Shown piece after piece: positions 1 to 7,861 of a DNA stretch of 64,000 nt. The translations under genes and the position numbers were made by a program. Under the pieces are notes generated by a model. The model saw nothing but the letters and a program-made list of their open reading frames with translations. It had not been told where the DNA came from and made no database searches. Source of the DNA: an uncultured Christensenellaceae bacterium (GTDB lineage Bacteria; Bacillota; Clostridia; Christensenellales; Borkfalkiaceae). Each line of letters starts with the position of its first letter. Positions within the stretch are counted from its first letter, which is position 1. The stretch spans positions 4,888 through 68,887 of the forward strand of contig CAJUMW010000010.1 in assembly GCA_910587625.1 (NCBI GenBank), read 5' to 3'.

Positions 1-506
1 CGGTTAAACTTCGATATGTTAAAGACGTTAATGGTAACGTCCGAAAACCCACCCATTAATCCTTTTTGCGCATAATTTTCGCCGGTAATAATATTAGGGG
101 GGCATTGAGCAAAACATCCGACACCGCGAAAAACGTATTTTTTGCTCGACGGATCGCCCAAATCTTTTTTAAGTTTTTCGTATATTGTAAGATTAGGCGC
201 GACGACAAAAAAGTTTTTGATATTTTTTTGGGTATATAGGTATGTTATAAACGCGCCCATAAGACGAGTTTTACCGACTCCCGTAGCGAGCGCAAAAGTC
301 AGGCTAATAAAATCGCGTTCGAAATTGGAACAGGTCGGACAAATATCGTGAACACTTCTCAATGCCGAATCAATATTCGAATTCTTTTTCAGTTCGATTT
401 CTTCGAGGATTGTATCAAGAATTTTAAGACTACGTTTTTGCGGTTTACGAAGATTCATACAACCGCTTATATACTTAACATCGTATTCGGGGTATTGCGT
501 TCTCAT
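1..506 (-). CDS. Type III restriction enzyme Res subunit (N-terminal part, cut by window edge)
   Basis: This is the first 168 codons of a leftward gene that continues past the window start. Its ATG at 506 overlaps the stop of the Mod gene in an ATGA junction, so the two are translationally coupled. The translation contains a Walker A motif of helicase type, ATGVGKT, near residue 70, followed by FFVVAPNLTIYEKLKKDL, the usual spacing of DEAD/DEAH helicase motifs I and Ia in type III Res proteins. Res is known to combine an ATP-dependent translocase with a C-terminal PD-(D/E)XK nuclease that works in complex with Mod. The nuclease part lies outside the window, so intactness cannot be judged. Confidence 0.85.
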   Translation of the reverse strand, partial: MRTQYPEYDVKYISGCMNLRKPQKRSLKILDTILEEIELKKNSNIDSALRSVHDICPTCSNFERDFISLTFALATGVGKTRLMGAFITYLYTQKNIKNFFVVAPNLTIYEKLKKDLGDPSSKKYVFRGVGCFAQCPPNIITGENYAQKGLMGGFSDVTINVFNISKFN

Positions 507-2137
507 TCCTCGTCCTCTACCGTCGCCATATCCAATATGTTCAAATTATAGTTATCTTTTCCGAACTCGCAACGCCCAAGTAACGCCTGCGGTATTTTTT
601 TTATGCTGATATTTTTAAACTGCTTCTCTATGCCGCTTGTATAACTGCGACAAGCAATTATAAGATATTCGCCGTCTTTCATTTCTTTTTCTATTGACAA
701 TAAGTTTTCCTCCGTGACGTGTGCGGTGGTCGTGAAAATATAGGTATTTTCGTTTTTTCCCTGTTTCCAATAGTAATTTTCATCAGGCTCATATGTAAAC
801 CCTTCGTGCAGCGCCATTGCCGCAGCAAGCATATCCGCATTATATTCACGGTTGATTATGGGGTTGCCGAATTTATCTTCAACTATAAGCGAAGGCGCAA
901 GCTCATAAAATTTATACCCGCCGCCGCCTTTCCAATCAACCGCTTTTGTAATACCGCCGTTGTCCACACCCGAAACTACGTTGTCTAAGCGTTCTTTACA
1001 GTGCGTATAAGCGTGGTCCCCCATTTCGATACCTATATAGCGACGCCCCATTTTATGCGCCACTGCCGCCGTTGTTCCCGAACCGAGAAAGCTATCTAAA
1101 AACAGATCTTGTTTGCTTGTCGACATTTCCAATATCCTTGCAATCAAAAATTCGGGTTTTTTACTGTTTCTGAATTCAACCCCGCCTTCGTTGAATAATT
1201 TACCGGTATTTATATCCAACCATATATCGCCCAACAGATCGCTTATAGAATGTTTGTAACCAAACTCGGTAAAACAATCGTGAAATTTTTCCGAAAGAAA
1301 AAACATTTCACGCCCACGATAGTAATAATGTTCCTGTCCGTTTTTATTTACATAAAAAATTTTGTCGGGATTTTGCTGTGACAAGGACTTATACTCGTTG
1401 CGAATAAATGCTCTGCGCCAAATAAACCGAGCATTCGAGTCGATAAATTCTTTAAATTGCGTTTGATTTTTAATATCTATCTTTTTCTCAATCAAAACAT
1501 CTTTAAGTCTTTTGATTTCCCAACAATCGGGATTATCGGAATTGTTTTTTTCTAAATAATACTGAAATTCTTCGTCGATTTTCGATAGGGGAACATATTG
1601 AGGAAAAATAGAAAATTGAGCGGCATCCTTAGCGTAAGCTAAGATAAATTCTTTTTCTTTTACAAATGTCTTATCTTTATGCGAAGTTTTAACGCCGCTG
1701 ACGGTTGACATTTTTATACATATAGTGCTTATGAAATTTTTTCTAAGAAAAATTTCATCGCATAAAATTTTGAGATAAGCATACTCGTTATCGTCGATTT
1801 GAATATATATAACCCCGTCGCTCGACAATAAATTTTTTAAAATTTCCAAACGAGGACGCATTAAATTGAGCCATATACTATGCTCCAAGTTGTCGTCGTA
1901 ATGCTCAAAAGCGCTTCCCGTGTTATATGGCGGATCGATATATATGCACTTAACTTGTCCCGCATATTTGCTTTCCAATGCTTTGAGGGCCAGTAAATTA
2001 TCGCCGTGAATTATCATATTTTCGGTGTTTTTATCCTGCGCGGTATTGCTCAAAGCAGGGTTTTCAATCAATATCCTCGGTTCGATTTTCAATTCCTTCT
2101 CTTTGCCTACCCAAGTAAGCTCTAATTTATTTGCCAT
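503..2137 (-). CDS. mod: Type III restriction-modification DNA adenine methyltransferase (Mod)
   Basis: This 544-residue protein carries the catalytic motif DPPYNTG near residue 92. The AdoMet-binding motif DSFLGSGTTAAV lies far downstream, near residue 345. That order (motif IV before motif I) is the beta class of N6-adenine methyltransferases, as in type III Mod subunits. The roughly 230 residues between the motifs would hold the target-recognition domain. The start has a good ribosome-binding site (AGGAG) just upstream. The gene overlaps res downstream by 4 bases and follows a small HTH gene by 25 bases, so the three look like one operon. Mod both recognises DNA for the complex and protects the host; the target sequence cannot be read from the protein. 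Confidence 0.9.
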   Translation of the reverse strand: MANKLELTWVGKEKELKIEPRILIENPALSNTAQDKNTENMIIHGDNLLALKALESKYAGQVKCIYIDPPYNTGSAFEHYDDNLEHSIWLNLMRPRLEILKNLLSSDGVIYIQIDDNEYAYLKILCDEIFLRKNFISTICIKMSTVSGVKTSHKDKTFVKEKEFILAYAKDAAQFSIFPQYVPLSKIDEEFQYYLEKNNSDNPDCWEIKRLKDVLIEKKIDIKNQTQFKEFIDSNARFIWRRAFIRNEYKSLSQQNPDKIFYVNKNGQEHYYYRGREMFFLSEKFHDCFTEFGYKHSISDLLGDIWLDINTGKLFNEGGVEFRNSKKPEFLIARILEMSTSKQDLFLDSFLGSGTTAAVAHKMGRRYIGIEMGDHAYTHCKERLDNVVSGVDNGGITKAVDWKGGGGYKFYELAPSLIVEDKFGNPIINREYNADMLAAAMALHEGFTYEPDENYYWKQGKNENTYIFTTTAHVTEENLLSIEKEMKDGEYLIIACRSYTSGIEKQFKNISIKKIPQALLGRCEFGKDNYNLNILDMATVEDEE

Positions 2138-2162
2138 TATAATATCTCCTCTCGCTGATTTT

Positions 2163-2366
2163 TTAGAGTGTTAAGGACGCAACGAACTCGATACCGTTTT
2201 CTTTGCAGAACTTTTCAAAGCGGTATAAAGTCAGCTTTTGAGGAAGGGCTTTACCGTTCTCCCAACGATTGATTGTAGCAAAAGATACATTTAGCTTTCG
2301 AGCCAACATTTCTTGACTTAAATTAAGTTGCAACCTTGTTTCAAGGCAAAATTTCGAGAATTGCAT
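2163..2366 (-). CDS. Small XRE-type helix-turn-helix regulator
   Basis: This 67-residue protein is almost entirely one Cro/C1-type helix-turn-helix domain, with the core LSQEMLARKLNVSFATINRW followed by ENGKALP. It sits first in the operon ahead of mod and res. That position resembles controller (C) proteins that time expression of restriction-modification systems, but C proteins are best known from type II systems, so the role is inference. It has its own promoter at 2391-2420 and a weak ribosome-binding site (AGGTG). Confidence 0.75.
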   Translation of the reverse strand: MQFSKFCLETRLQLNLSQEMLARKLNVSFATINRWENGKALPQKLTLYRFEKFCKENGIEFVASLTL

Positions 2367-2390
2367 AATACACCTATCAAATTATAACTT

Positions 2391-2420
2391 ATTATAGCAT
2401 ATATTTAATCGGTTTGTCAA
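2391..2420 (-). promoter_or_regulatory. Promoter of the HTH-mod-res operon
   Basis: On the minus strand, TTGACA (2420-2415) and TATAAT (2396-2391) are separated by 18 bases, a near-perfect vegetative promoter driving the HTH regulator. It stands back to back with the hydrolase promoter at 2442-2470. Confidence 0.8.
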
Positions 2421-2441
2421 AAAATTCCCTCGCCGAAACTG

Positions 2442-2470
2442 TTGTTTTAACCTGCGCATTCTGCTATAAT
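2442..2470 (+). promoter_or_regulatory. Promoter of the hydrolase gene, probably leaderless
   Basis: TTGTTT (2442-2447), a 17-base spacer and TATAAT (2465-2470) precede the ATG at 2477 by only 6 bases. The expected transcription start therefore falls on or next to the start codon. Confidence 0.7.
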
Positions 2471-2476
2471 ACCTGT

Positions 2477-3022
2477 ATGCAGGTTGACTTTTACAGAGGC
2501 GGCGCCGAAGTCGTAATAATTTTGACGGGACTAGGCGGCAACACCTTGGGACATGACGGCAAGTACGCAAAGATAGCCGAAAAACTCAACAAAGAGCGCA
2601 ACGCTTCAATCTTTGTTTTTGCTACGCCCGAAAATTGCTGGGACAATCCTGCGGCAGTGTTCGAAAACGCAGTAAATTGCGTCTACTCGCAAATCAAACC
2701 CGAAAAAATATATGTTTTCGGCAATTCCGCGGGTGCAAACCTTGCTATTTGCTATTCTTATCTTTTTCCGGATATCAAAAAGGTAGTAGCGGTAAACCCC
2801 GTTCTGAACCTAAACATTGACCGAACAAAAAACGGCGTGCTAAATTTTAAAGGAGAAAAATTGCTTATAGCCGTCGGAGAAAAAGATTCAAGCCGCGCTT
2901 TCCTACCCTGCGTGCCGCAAAAGCGCAACGTGCGCACAATAACGGTAGCCGAGGCGGACCATTTATTTACAAATATGACGGATAATTTTGTACAATTATC
3001 CGACCAATTATTTACAGAATAA
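2477..3022 (+). CDS. Alpha/beta-hydrolase-fold protein
   Basis: The protein has 181 residues when started at the ATG at 2477. The promoter just upstream rules out the longer TTG-started reading frame from 2414. The oxyanion-loop segment ILTGLGGNT lies near the N-terminus and the nucleophile elbow GNSAGAN near residue 84, with a candidate catalytic His in EADHLF near the C-terminus. Together these fit a small serine hydrolase. It is not secreted (no signal peptide). The substrate is not predictable. There is no Shine-Dalgarno sequence, consistent with a leaderless message. It is a single-gene unit ending in a strong hairpin. Confidence 0.7.
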   Translation: MQVDFYRGGAEVVIILTGLGGNTLGHDGKYAKIAEKLNKERNASIFVFATPENCWDNPAAVFENAVNCVYSQIKPEKIYVFGNSAGANLAICYSYLFPDIKKVVAVNPVLNLNIDRTKNGVLNFKGEKLLIAVGEKDSSRAFLPCVPQKRNVRTITVAEADHLFTNMTDNFVQLSDQLFTE

Positions 3023-3026
3023 ATAG

Positions 3027-3063
3027 AAGCAGCAAGTTCACGCAATTTCCGACTTGCTGCTTT
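3027..3063. terminator. Bidirectional terminator between hydrolase and MFS gene
   Basis: An 11-base-pair stem with arms at 3027-3037 and 3052-3062 is flanked by A-rich and T-rich ends. It lies between two convergent genes and can serve both. Confidence 0.8.
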
Positions 3064-3067
3064 TAAA

Positions 3068-4237
3068 TTACTTTTGAGTTCGCTTGACAACCACTTCGTG
3101 CATAGTAATCATCAGTGCGAGAAAAATTACAAGATATATGGGTAAAAGCTCCGGGGAAATATGATTTGCCACAAGCCCGTAGACGGGCGGAGCCAGACAC
3201 GAGCCGAGATACGCGCTTGCCATTTGCACTCCAATCATTGCCTGCGACTTATCCTCCCCGAAGAGCGACGGGGTCATATGAATGATACAGGGATATACGG
3301 GCGCGCACCCCAACCCGATAATAATAAATCCTGCAATAGTCAGCGCGGAAACGTCGGGAATAAAAACGAACACTATGCCCAGTAAAATTAGCGACTGCCC
3401 CGACCTTATAAGCGTTTTGTCCGAAAATTTAAACGTCAAAAACCCGTTTATTGCACGCCCGACGGTAATGCCTATAAAAAACAGACTTGCAAACTTAGCC
3501 GCATCCTCAGCAGTAATGCCGTTGTGACTTATCATAAAGCTGCTTGCCCAAAGCATAGTCGTCTGTTCGAGTGCGCAGTAGCAGAAAAAACATATAAAAC
3601 ACGCCGCCGCACCCTTTATTTTAAAAATTTCTTTAAACTTGACGGGTTGGCTTTTGACCTGTTCGTCCGAAGCCGTACCCTCTTTTTTTGCACATTTTTT
3701 CCAGAGCGGCAGGCTTATGAAAATTGCCGCCGAAAGCGCTATTTGAATTACCGCGACAATAAAATATCCCTGCTGCCAACCCGAACCGCCCGTCAGGGCA
3801 TAGCTCATTATGTACGGACTTATAGCAGCGCCCACGCCCCACATACAGTGCAGCCAGCTCATATGCCGCGCCTTTAAATGCAGCGCAACGTAGTTATTGA
3901 GCGAAGCATCCACACCGCCCGCGCCAAGGCCGTAGGGTATTGCAAATATGACAAGCATCCAATATTTAGTGCTTACAGAAAACAAAAACAGCGCGGCGGC
4001 AGTAATAGTTACGCTTGTCGCAGTCACAAGCCCCGTTCCGAACTTTTTTGTAAATCTGTCGCTTAAAAGACTTGAAATTATGGTACCCCCGCAGATTATC
4101 ATAGAAATAATTCCGGCAAAGGACAGCGGGGCGTCAAACTGTATGCGCATTACCGGCCAAGCCGCGCCTAACAGCGAATCGGGCAATCCCAAACTTATAA
4201 AGCTTAAATATATAATGGCAATGAGCAATGCAAACAT
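3068..4237 (-). CDS. MFS transporter
   Basis: This 389-residue protein has about twelve hydrophobic segments and the family hallmarks of major facilitator superfamily transporters. There is a GLPDSLLGAAWP segment after helix 1, a short basic loop DRFTKKFG between helices 2 and 3, and a central hydrophilic loop around residues 185-205 dividing two six-helix halves. The GLPD start resembles the sugar-permease-like (FucP-related) branch, but the substrate is unknown. It stands alone between two terminators. Confidence 0.8.
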   Translation of the reverse strand: MFALLIAIIYLSFISLGLPDSLLGAAWPVMRIQFDAPLSFAGIISMIICGGTIISSLLSDRFTKKFGTGLVTATSVTITAAALFLFSVSTKYWMLVIFAIPYGLGAGGVDASLNNYVALHLKARHMSWLHCMWGVGAAISPYIMSYALTGGSGWQQGYFIVAVIQIALSAAIFISLPLWKKCAKKEGTASDEQVKSQPVKFKEIFKIKGAAACFICFFCYCALEQTTMLWASSFMISHNGITAEDAAKFASLFFIGITVGRAINGFLTFKFSDKTLIRSGQSLILLGIVFVFIPDVSALTIAGFIIIGLGCAPVYPCIIHMTPSLFGEDKSQAMIGVQMASAYLGSCLAPPVYGLVANHISPELLPIYLVIFLALMITMHEVVVKRTQK

Positions 4238-4269
4238 AGTATAATTATATATTTCTTTTAAAAAATAGT

Positions 4270-4311
4270 CAATATAAATAAAACCACGGGCAGACGAAAG
4301 TCTGCCCGTGG
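4270..4311 (-). terminator. Terminator of the sigma/peptidase operon
   Basis: A 12-base-pair perfect stem (4284-4295 with 4300-4311) and a GAAA loop are followed on the minus strand by a T-rich tail. It lies just downstream of the last gene of the regulatory operon. Confidence 0.85.
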
Positions 4312-4322
4312 AGTGGGTGCGT

Positions 4323-5021
4323 TTAATTTAACAGCAATTCTACAAGCTGTAAAATATAATCTTGTTCAACGACATCTACGCTAAAATAATAATTATAGTT
4401 GCCATATTCAAATTTGGCATACGCCAATCCAAATTTACTGCCCCAGCTTACATCAATAGAACTAACAACATCATTATTGATACAGCTTGTTGAAAATTTA
4501 TCTAATATGTCTAATTCTGTTCTATTATCTGTTATATACAAACTGATAATCGCACCGCCAGCGGCTACAATCTCTTCATGAAGACAAATTACTTCATCTG
4601 TTTCATTAAGTTTAAACTGCGTATCGCTTACATACTCGGTAAAATCGTAAAAGTCAAAGAATAAAAAGTTTTTACCGTTTTCAATATTATACTGTTTAAC
4701 AGTTGTCAACGTTTCTATCTCATAATAGTCATTTACTGTACAATATCGGTTTGCGTTACCGATAAAACCATCGTCCTTCTTAAAGCCGAAATTTACAATA
4801 AGAAAAACAGTTAACCCTAAAAAGAGCGCAACAACACAAGATATTGCAATATATTTTACATAGCTCAAATTTCTATTTTTGGACAAAACTAGAACTTCGC
4901 CGCAGCTCTCCACGTTGTCGATTTCATCTTCCAAGCGGCTTTCAAGTTTTTTCCACATTGCGTCCTTTTTTTCTCTATTTTGATTTTCAATCAATCTATG
5001 AAAATCACGCTCTTTAGACAT
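4323..5021 (-). CDS. One-pass membrane protein, probable anti-sigma-like partner
   Basis: The 232-residue protein has a charged cytoplasmic N-terminus of about 50 residues, one hydrophobic helix (about 55-78) and an extracytoplasmic C-terminal domain of about 150 residues with no family I recognise. The topology and place in an operon with an ECF-type sigma factor suggest a membrane anti-sigma or sensor protein, although no zinc-binding HxxxCxxC anti-sigma motif is visible. It starts 9 bases after the peptidase gene with a strong AAGGAGGG ribosome-binding site. Function is inferred from context only. Confidence 0.55.
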   Translation of the reverse strand: MSKERDFHRLIENQNREKKDAMWKKLESRLEDEIDNVESCGEVLVLSKNRNLSYVKYIAISCVVALFLGLTVFLIVNFGFKKDDGFIGNANRYCTVNDYYEIETLTTVKQYNIENGKNFLFFDFYDFTEYVSDTQFKLNETDEVICLHEEIVAAGGAIISLYITDNRTELDILDKFSTSCINNDVVSSIDVSWGSKFGLAYAKFEYGNYNYYFSVDVVEQDYILQLVELLLN

Positions 5022-5030
5022 AGCCCTCCT

Positions 5031-5876
5031 TTAATATACGGCTACAGAATATGCACCGTTGCACCAATCGGTAGATTCGATTTTTATAAACATATTTTTC
5101 AATGATGATAAACCGGTTGCAACATTTATATATTTGTCCGTTCTAAATAATGTATTTCCATTATAATATTTAAGAGTATAGAATCCGTATGCTACAACTA
5201 TGTGCCCACCGGACGTTAAATTAGTACCAACGACTATGTCCGTATTTGTATTGCTGCTTGCAACAGTGTAAATATCCGTCTTATCGCAAAAAAGTAATAC
5301 GGGTTGATTATTGTTAAGGGAATTTTTCAATAAACTTTCATTAACAACACTGCCGCTGCGGATACTGTTTAATTGAATGGAATATCCCTTACCTTTAACG
5401 TATTGTTTTAATCCCTCTATGCAATCCGACTCGCTTACTCCCACGTCGTCAACGTTGGTTCGCATAAGCGTGTACAAATCCCTCATAAGCTGAGGCACAT
5501 ATGTAATATCCCCGTTTTTATATTTTCCCGAGGATAAATGCGGAGTATAGCCAGGAATTAAATTCTCGTAATACTTATCGTAAAAACCGACTACTATCGC
5601 GCCGCCTATTGCTCCGCAAGAATTTGATAAATTTGCGGTGTTTGTGTACATAGGCACACCGTTTTTAGTTTCTATGTATTCTTCTTCACTTCTTGTATAT
5701 GTAATAGTTTCGCGGCTTATTTCGGTAGCATACGGCGTAATACCGTCGTACTCGCCATAGCCGGAATAACGGCTGTTCCTTTCATAGGTCGCGCCTGCGC
5801 CGAATACGCACGTTATATTAATCAATAATATAGCGGCGGCAACAAAAGCGCAGCTTTTTTTAAAAATTTTCAACAT
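5031..5876 (-). CDS. Secreted C39/papain-like cysteine peptidase
   Basis: This 281-residue protein has an N-terminal signal peptide (basic MLKIFKK followed by a hydrophobic stretch to about residue 27). A candidate catalytic Cys lies in NSCGAIGGAIV near residue 87. A candidate catalytic His lies in GGHIVVAYGFY near residue 225, followed by an Asn in YINVATG. This Cys...His...Asn/Asp layout fits the C39-like/papain clan. It would act outside the membrane. It lies between a sigma factor gene and a membrane protein gene, so it may process a signal or the membrane partner. Its substrate is unknown. Confidence 0.65.
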   Translation of the reverse strand: MLKIFKKSCAFVAAAILLINITCVFGAGATYERNSRYSGYGEYDGITPYATEISRETITYTRSEEEYIETKNGVPMYTNTANLSNSCGAIGGAIVVGFYDKYYENLIPGYTPHLSSGKYKNGDITYVPQLMRDLYTLMRTNVDDVGVSESDCIEGLKQYVKGKGYSIQLNSIRSGSVVNESLLKNSLNNNQPVLLFCDKTDIYTVASSNTNTDIVVGTNLTSGGHIVVAYGFYTLKYYNGNTLFRTDKYINVATGLSSLKNMFIKIESTDWCNGAYSVAVY

Positions 5877-5935
5877 AAAAATCTCCTCTCTTGTTTTGCT
5901 AATTTAATATACCTAACAAAAAGAGGTTTTGTCCA

Positions 5936-6469
5936 CTAATCGCGCAATAAATTTTCTAAATCTTTCATTATTCTCAAATACTGCTTGTGAACGGTCGATT
6001 TTCCTTTTTTCAACTTTATCGCTATTTGGTCAAAAGTCAAGTCCTCGAAAAATCGATAGTAAATTAACATTTTTTCGTAATGCTCCAACTTGCTCATTAC
6101 ATACGTCAAATTCATTGACTCGATACAGTCATCGATATTAACGCAGTCGCAAAACAAACGATCGGCAATTAAACTTTCAAGAGAAATACTAATTTCCACC
6201 TTTCCGTTAAAATCATATGCCGTATTTTGTACAATCTTACATAACCAATTATATCCGTCGCACTCGACATTGTATGTATCGATATACTTAAAAGCTCTTA
6301 AATAAGCTTCCATAACAACGTCTTCGCAGTATTTCATATCTATCACATATCTTTTAGCAATATAAAGCAGGTGGTTGTAAGTTATTTCATATAAAGTTTT
6401 TCTACTCTCTAAATCGCCCTTTTTCAACGACCGCAATATCGAACTGACATGTTCATGATACAAATACAC
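5936..6469 (-). CDS. ECF-type RNA polymerase sigma factor
   Basis: The 177-residue protein has a sigma-70 region 2-like segment (about residues 15-80, with YCEDVVMEAYLRAFKY) and a region 4-like HTH at the C-terminus (LTFDQIAIKLKKGKSTVHKQ). No regions 1 or 3 are seen, which is the ECF (group 4) architecture. The start is a GTG with GAGGAAG upstream. It lies 24 bases after an HTH regulator and is followed by a secreted peptidase and a membrane protein, all on one strand. Confidence 0.75.
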   Translation of the reverse strand: MYLYHEHVSSILRSLKKGDLESRKTLYEITYNHLLYIAKRYVIDMKYCEDVVMEAYLRAFKYIDTYNVECDGYNWLCKIVQNTAYDFNGKVEISISLESLIADRLFCDCVNIDDCIESMNLTYVMSKLEHYEKMLIYYRFFEDLTFDQIAIKLKKGKSTVHKQYLRIMKDLENLLRD

Positions 6470-6493
6470 CTGGACTTCCTCATTAGTTAAATT

Positions 6494-6805
6494 TTAAGCT
6501 TTTAATTCTTCTGTAAGTTTTAATAGTAAATCTTTTTGCTTGTTTGATAATTTTTTAAACTTTGACAACAAAACTCTTTCTTTATAAGTCATTATATCAT
6601 CTTTGCCGTCGTAAAACAACTCTGCCATTGATATTTTTAAAATCTTGCATATTGCTTCCAAAGCAGTTATACTTGGCTCGACGCCTTTATTGAACCAATT
6701 ATAAATAGTATTCTCCGATAAATCCGCCAATATCGTCAACTTATAAATAGTCAAGCCGCTATCTTTAATATACACCTTTAGTCTTTCAATTAATTCTTCG
6801 ACCAT
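6494..6805 (-). CDS. XRE-family transcriptional regulator
   Basis: This protein of about 103 residues has an N-terminal Cro/C1-type HTH (LTIYKLTILADLSENTIYNW, about residues 18-37) and a C-terminal helical tail. The ATG at 6805 is chosen over one at 6817 because AGG lies six bases upstream of it. It is first in the operon with the sigma factor and probably regulates that operon. Confidence 0.75.
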   Translation of the reverse strand: MVEELIERLKVYIKDSGLTIYKLTILADLSENTIYNWFNKGVEPSITALEAICKILKISMAELFYDGKDDIMTYKERVLLSKFKKLSNKQKDLLLKLTEELKA

Positions 6806-6914
6806 ATTAGACCTCATTCATATTCTAATATATAGTCTACCCGAATTATAATTGAGTAGTATAATATTATGGTGTCAAATAATACCGAATTTTGGTGCGG
6901 TATCCGCTACTTTT

Positions 6915-6958
6915 TTGTATAAAAGGAAGCTTGTCGCTCAAAAACCGCGGCAAGCTTC
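6915..6958 (-). terminator. Terminator of the 7567-6984 gene pair
   Basis: A 12-base-pair stem (6926-6937 with 6947-6958, including one G-T pair) is followed on the minus strand by a short T run. The stretch 6818-6914 to its left should hold the promoter of the HTH-sigma operon; a TTGACA is visible at 6878-6873 but no well-spaced -10 box. Confidence 0.65.
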
Positions 6959-6983
6959 GTGGTACATATAGCAATAAGTATCA

Positions 6984-7199
6984 TCAAAGGGGGTATTTTT
7001 TTTCTATATTGAAATCAAGCCCGTATTCCTTGGCTTTCTCCCAATACTGCACAACTTCAAGACACTCGGTGTACGCTGTCTTTTCGCCATACAAAAACTG
7101 TTCACTGCTATTACTGTCGATGTTTGCAAGTTGCTCCAAATAGTACAACAATAAATCAGTCATGTACTTCAATACGTCTTCTGCTGGTAAAGATTTCAT
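6984..7199 (-). CDS. Unknown small protein, coupled to upstream gene
   Basis: This is a 71-residue acidic helical protein with no family I recognise. Its ATG overlaps the stop of the preceding gene by one base (TAATG), so translation is coupled. The pair forms an isolated two-gene unit between terminators. Confidence 0.5.
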   Translation of the reverse strand: MKSLPAEDVLKYMTDLLLYYLEQLANIDSNSSEQFLYGEKTAYTECLEVVQYWEKAKEYGLDFNIEKKYPL

Positions 7200-7567
7200 T
7201 AGGCTATTTTCTCCTCTAAAATTTCTTCATAGGTAACAAGATTATTATAAATGCATAGATTGAACAATTTTCCTAAGAATGCGCTCTTTCTTGCATAAAA
7301 TAAATTTTTTGAACAATCCTTAGTGCGAATTATATAAGCATCTTTGCGCCCCTGTAATAAACATTTTATCATACTTCTAACCCATTCGTCCACTTCATTT
7401 TCATAAATTATTTGAATAAATTTACAAATACTTTTAACTTCTTCGGTTATTTCGATAATTTGCTTCCTTTTTCCACTGTAAAATACGGCTTGCGGCAAAT
7501 TTTCTTTGATAGCACGAATTATGAAACGGTATCTCTTTATTACAATTCCAACTTCGTCCTTTGTCAA
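7199..7567 (-). CDS. Unknown protein, first gene of a two-gene unit
   Basis: The protein has 122 residues from a TTG at 7567, preceded by AGGGG, and downstream of a TATAAT at 7604-7599. A longer frame from 7609 would start upstream of the likely transcription start. The sequence is helical with several Lys/Arg and a few Cys residues and shows no motif I can name. The AT-rich composition and small gene size are reminiscent of mobile-element cargo, but no integrase or transposase lies nearby. Confidence 0.45.
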   Translation of the reverse strand: MTKDEVGIVIKRYRFIIRAIKENLPQAVFYSGKRKQIIEITEEVKSICKFIQIIYENEVDEWVRSMIKCLLQGRKDAYIIRTKDCSKNLFYARKSAFLGKLFNLCIYNNLVTYEEILEEKIA

Positions 7568-7794
7568 AATTTGCCCCTGTCCTTTCTGTGATACCGCTAT
7601 TATAAGCAATCATATTCCGCATATTTTCCCAACTTTTTGTAAATTTGGAAAATTTTGGAAAATTATGGACAGTAACCCTTAAATACAATTTAATTCTTAC
7701 AGGAATTTACATCTCCCATAATTAATAATACTTTTGTTTTATATGCATTTGTCCACCAACTTTTAAAAATTTTTTTAATTTTTATTTTTTTGTA

Positions 7795-7836
7795 AAAATA
7801 TCCCACTATTTATTAACAAAAATAGTGGGATATTTT
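7795..7836. terminator. Bidirectional terminator hairpin
   Basis: A 17-base-pair near-perfect inverted repeat (7795-7811 with 7820-7836) has A/T ends. It closes the ABC transporter operon on the minus strand. The rest of 7610-7794 is very AT-rich and shows no gene. Confidence 0.75.
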
Positions 7837-7861
7837 CTTATTAATGTAAATTAATATGGCC

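Noticed and set aside
2414..2476. Longer TTG-started form of the hydrolase
   Set aside because: The promoter hexamers lie inside this stretch, so it is upstream of the transcription start.
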